DNA from: an uncultured Draconibacterium sp.
Lineage (GTDB): Bacteria > Bacteroidota > Bacteroidia > Bacteroidales > Prolixibacteraceae
NCBI RefSeq assembly: GCF_963674925.1
Contig: NZ_OY771649.1
Span: 496,001 to 560,000 of the forward strand
Direction of reading: 5' to 3'
Length of the DNA: 64,000 nucleotides
Shown: one piece after another, positions 35,948-43,334 of the stretch
How the letters are laid out: each line of letters starts with the position of its first letter
Numbering within the stretch: the first letter of the stretch is position 1
Position numbers and translations under genes: made by a program
The notes under the pieces: generated by a model
The model's database searches: none
Told to the model about the DNA's origin: nothing
What the model saw: only the letters and a program-made list of their open reading frames with translations

Positions 35948-36991
35948 CTATTTAAATTCTTTGTAATAATCAACATTTTCTTTGGTAACAATGTCAATGG
36001 GGGTGTAACTTTCGTCTTGTATTTCACGTTTTTGAACGATGCTTCTGAACAGTTTGTTCACCGAATTGTAGCCCTGTTCTTCGGGGCGCTGGCAGATAAG
36101 GAATTGAACCAGGTCTTCTTTCAGGTATTTAATGTTTTCTTTAATGAGGTCGTGTCCGATTACTTTAATGTCTTTGATATTTAGTTTTTTCAGTAAGCGG
36201 CCCACATAAAACACTTTCGAGTTGGTGACCAAAATTCCTTTAATATTCTTCTCCGAAATATTTTTTTCTACTTTTTGCATCCATTTATCCGAATTGGTAT
36301 CCGGAATTTCAATGGTGAACAGGTCGTGGTTGTTGTCTTTTTTTTGTTTAAACCAGTCGTGGATTCCCTTTTCGCGCTGCACCAGGTGGTTCTGATTATC
36401 CATTTCTTTTGCAAAATGAATAACAAGAATATTTCCGTCGTTCAACATCAGGTCGAGTAATTTTCCCGACACCAACCCACTTTGATAAGAATTCTGTCCG
36501 ATATAACTGAGCTGTCCAACATCCTTAATATTCGAATCGATAAAAACAAAAGGAATTTCCAGTTCTTTTAACTTTTCGATAAAAATGGCAGCCTCTTTTT
36601 TGAAAAAGGGAGCCAACACAACGCCATCAGGTTTCATGGCAAGCACTTTATTTGCTTCTTCGACAAAACTTTTTGAATCGGCCTGGTTAAAGGTAAACGA
36701 CTCAATTTGTAACCCGTATTGCGGCAACTCTGAAATACGTTTTTTTATACCTTTAATCGGTTTTGTCCAATATCCATCTCTTGCCGGAGGTTGGGGGAGA
36801 AGCGTTGCAAATGTGGCCGATTTTTTTGAAGCAAGCGTACTTGCCAAAATATTGGGCTGGTAGTTTAATTCTTTAACAATTTCAAGAATTTTCTTTTTGG
36901 TTGCTTCTGCAACCTCCCCACGGTTATGCAAAACCCTGTCGACAGTGCCAATCGAGACCTTTGCTCTTTCGGCAATATCCTTAATTCGTAT
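35948..36991 (-). CDS. LacI-family transcriptional regulator, apparent AUA start codon
   Basis: The N-terminal helix-turn-helix is complete: 'RIKDIAERAKVSIGTVDRVL' then 'HNRGEVAEATKKKI', followed by a periplasmic-binding-protein-like sensor domain ('GVVLAPFFKKEAAIFIEKL', 'IPFVFIDSNI'). The codon where the usual ATG should stand is ATA (36989-36991), and upstream in frame there is no ATG, GTG or TTG before a TAG at 37064-37066. The nearest ordinary candidate, TTG at 36931, would delete half of the DNA-binding helices. It is the first gene of the sugar-acid operon and very likely its repressor; a palindrome lies in its promoter. The length from ATA is 347 residues, normal for LacI. Confidence 0.88.
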   Translation of the reverse strand: MRIKDIAERAKVSIGTVDRVLHNRGEVAEATKKKILEIVKELNYQPNILASTLASKKSATFATLLPQPPARDGYWTKPIKGIKKRISELPQYGLQIESFTFNQADSKSFVEEANKVLAMKPDGVVLAPFFKKEAAIFIEKLKELEIPFVFIDSNIKDVGQLSYIGQNSYQSGLVSGKLLDLMLNDGNILVIHFAKEMDNQNHLVQREKGIHDWFKQKKDNNHDLFTIEIPDTNSDKWMQKVEKNISEKNIKGILVTNSKVFYVGRLLKKLNIKDIKVIGHDLIKENIKYLKEDLVQFLICQRPEEQGYNSVNKLFRSIVQKREIQDESYTPIDIVTKENVDYYKEFK

Positions 36992-37068
36992 TTGTTTATT
37001 TAGTTCGATAGCGCTTCTGATTTTAAGATTTAAAAATGAAGGTTTTGTTACTCGCTTCCAAAACTAAA

Positions 37069-37076
37069 CAAAAATA
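37069..37076 (-). promoter_or_regulatory. Predicted -7 element of the sugar-acid operon
   Basis: On the minus strand 37076-37069 reads TATTTTTG, an exact TAnnTTTG match. Transcription should start near 37062, about 70 bases before the first LacI codon. Confidence 0.55.
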
Positions 37077-37085
37077 TCAGTATTG

Positions 37086-37101
37086 CCGTGTACGAACACG
37101 G
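37086..37101 (-). promoter_or_regulatory. Palindromic operator candidate (LacI site) in the promoter of the sugar-acid operon
   Basis: CCGTGT (37086-37091) and ACACGG (37096-37101) form a perfect inverted repeat around ACGA. It sits 9 bases upstream of the -7 element, inside the -33/-7 spacer, where a repressor would block RNA polymerase. The core resembles LacI-type sites, and the LacI gene is the first gene controlled, so autoregulation is expected. No T-run follows, which argues against a terminator. Confidence 0.6.
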
Positions 37102-37148
37102 AAAAATATTTCAAAAATGCTCAGCAACATTTTGAAAAAGAAATTTCC

Positions 37149-37973
37149 TTAAAATTTAGCCAGGTTTTCGTCGGGCTTTTCTTCCAGCAGATGTGGATTT
37201 TTCAACAGGAATTTAATGTGTCGGAACAGGCGTCCTCCATGCGAGCCGTCAACAACACGATGGTCGAGCGTGGCAGATAGTAACATGATTCGGCGCGGAA
37301 CGATTTCCCCGTTAACAACTGCAGGTTTATTCTGAACGGATCCCAGTATCATTACCAGTGATACATTCGACGATGGAAGTAACGAACCATAACCGGTATC
37401 GAGTCCAACGGTCCCAATATTTGAAACCACGTATGAACCAAAACTGTTTGAATCGAGACCGATTCCCGGTAACGAAATTCCCCAATCGATAGTAAGTACA
37501 CGATACAGGCGGAATAACCACTTGCGGAAAGGCCACGGAACCCGCGCCAGCATATTTTTCGATTGCATTTCGTCGCGTTCGTTTCCTTGTCGCGACTGGC
37601 GGATATGTTCTGCAATTTCGTCGGTAACTTCCTGAATGGTGCGCTGATCGGCATTTTCAACTTTTACTGAGCCCATTTCTCCTCCGGCCAGTAAAACACT
37701 AACTACACCATCAACCTGTTTGCGTTGGGCAATTTTTGAGCCCTTTACAAACGTATTCAGTTCTGGTACTTCGTTTCTGATTGCCCTTCCAATAATAAGT
37801 GTGATAATATAAGTAAGGGTAGTTTTTAAGCCTTCCTTTCTCTTTTTGGCAATGTATTTTTCAATATCGGTAACATCCAACTCTACCATTCCATAAATTT
37901 TGGAATCGGTAGGTTTTTTGTAAATAGTTGACGCTACTTTGCGCCAGTCTGAATTATAATCAATTTGCTCCAT
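37149..37973 (-). CDS. Stand-alone 2-oxoacid dehydrogenase E2-type acyltransferase catalytic domain
   Basis: This 274-residue protein has the fold and motifs of the E2 catalytic domain (chloramphenicol acetyltransferase-like): 'VVSNIGTVGLDTG' (~182-194) and the active-site 'LDHRVVDGSHGG' with His238 and Asp242. It lacks the lipoyl and E1/E3-binding domains of normal E2 subunits, and no E1 or E3 gene is near. A middle insertion ('PWPFRKWLFRLYRVL', ~147-160) could be amphipathic and membrane-associated. It may be a free acyltransferase using acyl-CoA rather than part of a dehydrogenase complex. It has its own -7 element (38035-38042, TACATTTG) and lies upstream of the LacI operon. Confidence 0.82.
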   Translation of the reverse strand: MEQIDYNSDWRKVASTIYKKPTDSKIYGMVELDVTDIEKYIAKKRKEGLKTTLTYIITLIIGRAIRNEVPELNTFVKGSKIAQRKQVDGVVSVLLAGGEMGSVKVENADQRTIQEVTDEIAEHIRQSRQGNERDEMQSKNMLARVPWPFRKWLFRLYRVLTIDWGISLPGIGLDSNSFGSYVVSNIGTVGLDTGYGSLLPSSNVSLVMILGSVQNKPAVVNGEIVPRRIMLLSATLDHRVVDGSHGGRLFRHIKFLLKNPHLLEEKPDENLAKF

Positions 37974-38278
37974 ATAACGATTTTAGGTATCAATCGTTTC
38001 CTGTTTAAAAATTGATAATTGCGGCTTTAGGGCGCAAATGTAATCGTTTCTATGGAAATCCATTAAGAAAAGGGGCAACGATTCACTTTTTATATACGCA
38101 ATCATTATTTCTATTCCACTTTGTTTTCAATAGTTTGCAGATACTTAATGTCTTATTTACTCTTAAAATCATAAAATAATTAAAGAAGGGATGTCATGAA
38201 ACAGTTTGCTAATTGCATAAAAAGCATACTTTTGTGAGCTTAAACTAAGCTGTAACTAAACTAATTTGCTTTCCATTA
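37974..38278 (+). other. 305-base divergent intergenic region with promoters for both flanking genes
   Basis: On the minus strand 38042-38035 reads TACATTTG, a -7 match for the E2-like gene. On the plus strand a TTG/TACTTTTG pair near 38206-38234 serves the sigma factor gene. The remaining sequence is AT-rich and shows no gene or strong hairpin. Confidence 0.5.
38206..38234 (+). promoter_or_regulatory. Predicted promoter of the ECF sigma factor gene
   Basis: TTG (38206-38208) is followed after 18 bases by TACTTTTG (38227-38234), matching the Bacteroidota housekeeping consensus. The start codon at 38279 is 44 bases further on. Confidence 0.6.
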
Positions 38279-38866
38279 ATGAAACTCAATCTTGAATCTA
38301 TATTATTCAGGAAATTTAAAGAAGGTGATTATTCGGCCTTCAACGAGATATTCTCAAAGTACTACCAACCGCTTTTCCTTTTTACCCGAAAATTTGTTGA
38401 AGAGGACCTTGCGAAGGACTTTGTGCAGGATTGTTTTTACGAGCTTTGGAAAAACAGGAAACGAATCGAATTAAAAACTACTTTGTCGGCTTATCTTTTT
38501 TCAATAGTAAAAAATCGTTGCTATAAATATTTCGAGAAAGAAAAATTCAGGGCAGGAAAACAGAGCGAGATCGAATTTCAGTTAAAACAAGAAGAAATAA
38601 ATTATTTCCTACATTCTGAAAAAAGTATTCTTGAGTTTGAAATCAGGGACCGTATTCAAAACACATTAGAAAAGTTACCTCCAAAATGTGCTGAAATATT
38701 TCATGATAGTCGTTTTAATGGCTTGACAAACAAAGAGATTGCACATAAGTACGACCTGTCGGTAAAGACGGTTGAAAAACACATATCGAAAGCCCTTAAA
38801 ATCTTTCACGAAGAATTTAAAGACTTCAATATTTCCTATTATCTGCTGATTCTTAAAAATAATTAG
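38279..38866 (+). CDS. RNA polymerase ECF sigma factor (Bacteroidota expansion family)
   Basis: A 195-residue extracytoplasmic-function sigma factor. Region 2 is visible as 'FNEIFSKYYQPLFLFTRKFV' and 'DFVQDCFYELWKNRK' (-10 recognition). Region 4 is 'TLEKLPPKCAEIFHDSRFNG' with the helix-turn-helix 'LTNKEIAHKYDLSVKTVEKH' (-35 recognition). It is followed by a FecR-like anti-sigma gene and a SusC with an STN signalling domain, the standard arrangement in which a substrate at the outer membrane triggers sigma release and expression of the transport genes. Confidence 0.95.
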   Translation: MKLNLESILFRKFKEGDYSAFNEIFSKYYQPLFLFTRKFVEEDLAKDFVQDCFYELWKNRKRIELKTTLSAYLFSIVKNRCYKYFEKEKFRAGKQSEIEFQLKQEEINYFLHSEKSILEFEIRDRIQNTLEKLPPKCAEIFHDSRFNGLTNKEIAHKYDLSVKTVEKHISKALKIFHEEFKDFNISYYLLILKNN

Positions 38867-38910
38867 TACCCGAGGTAGGGTTATCTGTTCCAAAAATACT
38901 CTTATTAAAA

Positions 38911-39906
38911 ATGAACGACAAAAACACTGAAAATATAGATCAGGTTATTCTGCATTTTATTCAAGGAAATGCAGACAAGGAAGAAAAAGCCGCATTGATG
39001 AGCTGGCTAAATGAAAATCCGGCGAATAGAAAGAAACTATTCAAGGAGAAAGATATTTGGAATGCAGCAGAAATTGATTCGGACAGGTTGAAAGCTTTGG
39101 AAAACACGGAATGGCTGGAATTAGAAAACCGAATAAATTCTTCAAAAGTAAAAAAAGGCAACTTTAAAGAGCTGTTAAAAATTGCAGCAATTGTTGTAGT
39201 GGCTCTGGGAGTTGGTTGGATGAGTCATTTTATTTATTCGGAGAGTGCATCAGCGCGCAAAGTAGAAATGCGTACCGTTGAAGCCATAAAAGGACAAATA
39301 AAAGAAGTGTTTTTGGCCGATGGAACACACGTATGGCTGAATGCCGGATCGCAGCTTACTTTTCCATCGGATTTTACTGAAAAGAACCGGGAGATCAGCT
39401 TGCATGGTGAGGCTTATTTTGAGGTTACTTCGAGTGAGAAGAATCCGTTCCTGGTAAAAACAGGCAATCACACCGTAAAAGTTACCGGAACCAAGTTTAA
39501 TATCTGCGAGTATCCCGAAGATAAAAAGATTGAGACCACCCTGGTGGAAGGAAAAGTTAAAATCATATCGGGCAATTTCTTTAAGGATTTGTATCCCGGC
39601 GAACAGGCAACTTTTTACACCGAAACGGCCGAGGTTGTAATAGGCGAAAAAGACTTTGATATATACACTGCCTGGCGCGAAGGACGTTACGAATTCCGCA
39701 ACGAATCAGTCGACAAGGTTTTTAAAATTATGGAGCGCTGGTGGGATGTAGAAATTGATTACCCACAAGACGAATTTAAATACGAATATATCTCAGGAGT
39801 ACTGAGAAAACATAAACCAATTGAACAGCATTTTGAAGTTATCAACGAGTTAGTGCCAATAAACTACCAAATTGATAAAGATAATATTACGGTGAAGCTG
39901 AAATAG
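38911..39906 (+). CDS. FecR-family anti-sigma factor
   Basis: A single-pass inner-membrane protein that holds the ECF sigma factor and receives a signal from the SusC STN domain. The cytoplasmic N-terminal part (~1-85) contains 'SWLNENPANRKKLFKEKDIW', a membrane helix lies at ~87-108 ('LKIAAIVVVALGVGWMSHFI'), and the periplasmic FecR domain follows ('KEVFLADGTHVWLNAGSQL', 'ISLHGEAYFEVTSSEKNPF'). A C-terminal DUF4974-like region contains 'VDKVFKIMERWWDVEIDYP'. It lies 44 bases after the sigma gene and 161 bases before susC. Confidence 0.94.
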   Translation: MNDKNTENIDQVILHFIQGNADKEEKAALMSWLNENPANRKKLFKEKDIWNAAEIDSDRLKALENTEWLELENRINSSKVKKGNFKELLKIAAIVVVALGVGWMSHFIYSESASARKVEMRTVEAIKGQIKEVFLADGTHVWLNAGSQLTFPSDFTEKNREISLHGEAYFEVTSSEKNPFLVKTGNHTVKVTGTKFNICEYPEDKKIETTLVEGKVKIISGNFFKDLYPGEQATFYTETAEVVIGEKDFDIYTAWREGRYEFRNESVDKVFKIMERWWDVEIDYPQDEFKYEYISGVLRKHKPIEQHFEVINELVPINYQIDKDNITVKLK

Positions 39907-39988
39907 TATTTCACAAATTTTATTTAACAAACTAGCTAACTAAAACAACTTCTGCCTATGAAATGAGACACCTATGCATCTAAAAAAA

Positions 39989-40013
39989 CGGGAAATACGC
40001 CACATACTTCCCG
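39989..40013 (+). promoter_or_regulatory. Leader hairpin upstream of susC
   Basis: CGGGAA (39989-39994) and TTCCCG (40008-40013) can pair; the stem extends by two more base pairs beyond one mismatch. It lies in the FecR-susC gap, 55 bases before the susC ATG, without a T-run. It could be an attenuator or an mRNA-stability element; this is weak. Confidence 0.3.
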
Positions 40014-40067
40014 CTTAAAATTACTAATGTAAATTTTTGATTTATAAACTAAAATCGTAGCGAAACT

Positions 40068-43000
40068 ATGAAAAAAAAACTAATCCACCTCTTTCTTTTT
40101 GAAAGAAGGAAGGGGCGAAAACTGTTTCTTGTTATGAAACTATCCCTTTTTTTAATTCTAATAAGTTTAGTCAGTGCATCGGCTAGTGTTTATTCGCAAT
40201 CAGTGCGGATTGACATGGAGTTACATGATGCAAGTCTTGAAAACGTTTTTCAATCCATTCAAGACCAAACAGAATTTGACATCTTTTACAAAAACGAGCA
40301 TCTGCCCCGATATAAAAAGGTTGATGCCGTATATGCCAAAGCTACTATTGAGCATGTATTAGACGATGTTCTTATTGGTACCGGATTGAAATACAGAGTG
40401 CTTAATAAAGACATTGTTATAACAAAGGACAACTCCGGAAATGGCAGTGATATGGAATCGCAGCAGAAAACCGTTCGTGGGGTAATTACCGACAACGATG
40501 GAATTCCACTGCCCGGGGTAACAATTGTTGTGAAAGGAACTACCAATGGAACAGTAACTAACTTGGAAGGAGAGTACACGTTAGGAAACGTTCCGGAGGA
40601 TGCTGTATTGCAGTTCTCGTTTGTTGGAATGCAAACCCGGGAAATTGAAGTTGGAACTCAAACCGAAGTAAATGTAACCATGCTTTCCGATGCAATTGAC
40701 GTTGGTGAAGTAGTTGTAGTAGGTTATGGTACTTTGGAGAAGAAAGAAGTAACCAGTTCTATTACTACAGTAAAATCGACAGACCTGATTCCGGGTGGAT
40801 CCGGAAATCCACTTATCGGTATGCAGGGAAAAGTTACCGGTTTAAGTATTCAGTCGACTAACGGAACCAGCCCGAATGCTTCGACATCAGTGCAATTGCG
40901 TGGTGTGGCATCGGTTTTGGCCGGACAGGGACCACTTATTGTAATCGACGGTGTTCCCGGAGGTAGCTTAAACTCGGTAAGCCGCGAAGATATTGAGTCG
41001 ATCGATGTTTTGAAAGATGCATCGGCAGGAGCAATTTATGGTACACGTGCTGCAGGTGGTGTAATTCTTATTACGACCAAATCGGCAAAAGCCGGAAAAA
41101 TTCGAATGACTTATACATCTGAGTTTACTACCGAAACCATTCGCCGTAAACCGGAAGTTTTAAGCGCCGAAGAATTTGTTGCTAACGATTTGGGAACTGA
41201 TTATGGAAGTTCTACTGATTGGTACAACGAAGTAACTGTTGACAATCCTTTTAGCCAGCGTCATCATATTAATTTAAGTGGTGGTTCTGAAACTTCTCGT
41301 ATTTATGCCACGTTTCTGGCATCCGATCAGGAAGGTATTGCCATTGGCGATAAAAGAGAAGAAATGGGCGGACGTATTAATGCCAACTTTACAATAATGG
41401 ATGGTTTTGCTGAGATTATTGCACATGCTGATTACCGCAAAACAAACAGCGATCGTTCACACAATGGCATTTTTAATCAGGCTTTGAAGCTGAATCCTAC
41501 ACAACCGGCTTACGACGATACACAAGTTCATGGCCTTAATGTATGGACCGGAGGTTGGGATTATTACAATCCCGTGGCTGATATTAAATTGCGCACCGAC
41601 CAGGGACACTCTACCAATTTCCTTGGTGATGTGACATTAAAACTTAACATTACCGATAATTTGAGTACCCAGGCAATGATTGCGCATCGTGCCAACGAAT
41701 ACCGCGATATTTTATACTATTCGGCACAACATAAAGAATCGTTGGATAATGCCCGGGCCGGTCATGCCCGTCAGGCATACGGACGAAATATGGATAAAAC
41801 TTTCGAATGGTTGGCAAAATACATTAACACTTTTGGAGAGCATTCAATTAACGCAGTGGCAGGTTATAGTTTCCAGGAGTTTAATGCGGACGGTTTTAAC
41901 ATGGAGAACTATGATTTTCCGGTTGACGGTATCGAAGCATGGGATATGGGAAAAGGTACATTTTTGTCGGAAGGAAAGGCTGGAATGGGATCGTGGAAAG
42001 ATCCTCGCGAGAGATTGATCGCATTCTTCGGTCGTGCCAACTATACATTCCGCGAAAAATATATTCTTTCGCTTAGTGGACGTTACGAAGGTTCTTCGAA
42101 ATTTTTCACAGATAATCAGTGGGGATTTTTTCCAGCAGTATCTGCCGGGTGGCGCATCAGCGATGAGTCGTTTATGGAAAATGTGGATGCTGTTAGCGAC
42201 TTAAAAATACGTGGTGGCTATGGTGTTACCGGTAACCAAAGTTTTGCTCCGGGTGCAGCAACACGTATGTATGCTTCAGATACCTGGTGGTTGGTCGACG
42301 ATGAATGGATTTATACCTATGGCTCGGCACACAACCAAAATAAAAACCTGCAATGGGAAGAGAAAAAAGAATTTAACGTTGGAGTTGACTTTGGATTCTT
42401 TGACAACAAATTAACAGGTAAGGTCGATTTATACGATCGTAAGGTGGATAAAATGATCTACGACATTTCTGTTTCAGTGCCACCTGCAGTACACGACAAA
42501 ACAACAATGAATGTTGGTAGTTTACGAAACAAAGGTTGGGAAGCTGAGCTTAATTACGATGCTGTAAACTCTGCTAACTGGGATTATTCAACCACATTCC
42601 GTATTTCACACAATAAATCTACTCTGGAGTCGCTTTGGGGCAGTCAAACCTATTGGGATAGGGTAGGATTTCCTGCACCTGGCTCTCCGGGTAATGCGGT
42701 TCGTTTATTTCCCGGACAAGACATTGGTAAGTTTTACGTATGGCGTTTTGCCGGATTCACCGATGAAGGAAACTGGATGTTATACGATAAAGACGGAAAC
42801 GCCTTTGATGTTACCCAGCAAACAAAAACGAACGACGACAAAGAATTCGTAGGAAATGCAATACCAAAAGTTCAAATGTCGTGGAACAACACAGTTGGCT
42901 TTAAAAACTGGGAACTGGAAGCCTTTTTTACCAGTTGGTTAGGACACGATGTATTTAATACAATTGATATGTACTACGGGTTGCCAAATGTTGAAGAGCA

Positions 43001-43316
43001 AAACGTTTTGGCTGATGCATTTGAGAAAAATAAAGATGTAACCGGCGAGAAAGAGCTTTGTGATTACTGGATCGAAGATGCCGATTTCATTAAGCTGAAA
43101 GCCTTAACCCTGCGTTATCGTTTTGATACCCGAAACATCAATTGGTTGCAAAATGCCAATATTTATGTTACCGGTAGAGATCTGTTTACCATCACGTCTT
43201 ATTCGGGAATGGATCCGGAGTCGAACATCAATGGTTTGGACCCTGGCTTCGAGTGGCACGACAATACTTATCCACGTACCCGTACATGGACATTGGGAGT
43301 TCAATTAACTTTTTAA
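40068..43316 (+). CDS. SusC/RagA-type TonB-linked outer-membrane transporter with STN signalling domain
   Basis: A TonB-dependent outer-membrane channel of 1082 residues that imports glycans or peptides captured by its SusD partner. After the signal sequence (~24-44) comes an STN domain (~46-120, 'LENVFQSIQDQTEFDIFYKN') that signals to FecR, then a carboxypeptidase-regulatory-like domain (~136-210, 'RGVITDNDGIPLPGVTIVVK'). The TonB box/SusC motif 'VGEVVVVGYG' follows at ~212-221, then the plug ('VQLRGVASVLAGQGPLIVID') and the barrel ending 'RTWTLGVQLTF'. SusD follows 18 bases later. No glycoside hydrolase is adjacent, so the ligand is not evident. Confidence 0.96.
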   Translation: MKKKLIHLFLFERRKGRKLFLVMKLSLFLILISLVSASASVYSQSVRIDMELHDASLENVFQSIQDQTEFDIFYKNEHLPRYKKVDAVYAKATIEHVLDDVLIGTGLKYRVLNKDIVITKDNSGNGSDMESQQKTVRGVITDNDGIPLPGVTIVVKGTTNGTVTNLEGEYTLGNVPEDAVLQFSFVGMQTREIEVGTQTEVNVTMLSDAIDVGEVVVVGYGTLEKKEVTSSITTVKSTDLIPGGSGNPLIGMQGKVTGLSIQSTNGTSPNASTSVQLRGVASVLAGQGPLIVIDGVPGGSLNSVSREDIESIDVLKDASAGAIYGTRAAGGVILITTKSAKAGKIRMTYTSEFTTETIRRKPEVLSAEEFVANDLGTDYGSSTDWYNEVTVDNPFSQRHHINLSGGSETSRIYATFLASDQEGIAIGDKREEMGGRINANFTIMDGFAEIIAHADYRKTNSDRSHNGIFNQALKLNPTQPAYDDTQVHGLNVWTGGWDYYNPVADIKLRTDQGHSTNFLGDVTLKLNITDNLSTQAMIAHRANEYRDILYYSAQHKESLDNARAGHARQAYGRNMDKTFEWLAKYINTFGEHSINAVAGYSFQEFNADGFNMENYDFPVDGIEAWDMGKGTFLSEGKAGMGSWKDPRERLIAFFGRANYTFREKYILSLSGRYEGSSKFFTDNQWGFFPAVSAGWRISDESFMENVDAVSDLKIRGGYGVTGNQSFAPGAATRMYASDTWWLVDDEWIYTYGSAHNQNKNLQWEEKKEFNVGVDFGFFDNKLTGKVDLYDRKVDKMIYDISVSVPPAVHDKTTMNVGSLRNKGWEAELNYDAVNSANWDYSTTFRISHNKSTLESLWGSQTYWDRVGFPAPGSPGNAVRLFPGQDIGKFYVWRFAGFTDEGNWMLYDKDGNAFDVTQQTKTNDDKEFVGNAIPKVQMSWNNTVGFKNWELEAFFTSWLGHDVFNTIDMYYGLPNVEEQNVLADAFEKNKDVTGEKELCDYWIEDADFIKLKALTLRYRFDTRNINWLQNANIYVTGRDLFTITSYSGMDPESNINGLDPGFEWHDNTYPRTRTWTLGVQLTF

Positions 43317-43334
43317 CCTTTAAATTAAATTGTT

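Noticed and set aside
37086..37101. Inverted repeat as a terminator of the E2-like gene
   Set aside because: The stem is only 6 bp and no T-run follows on the minus strand; its position within promoter elements fits an operator better.
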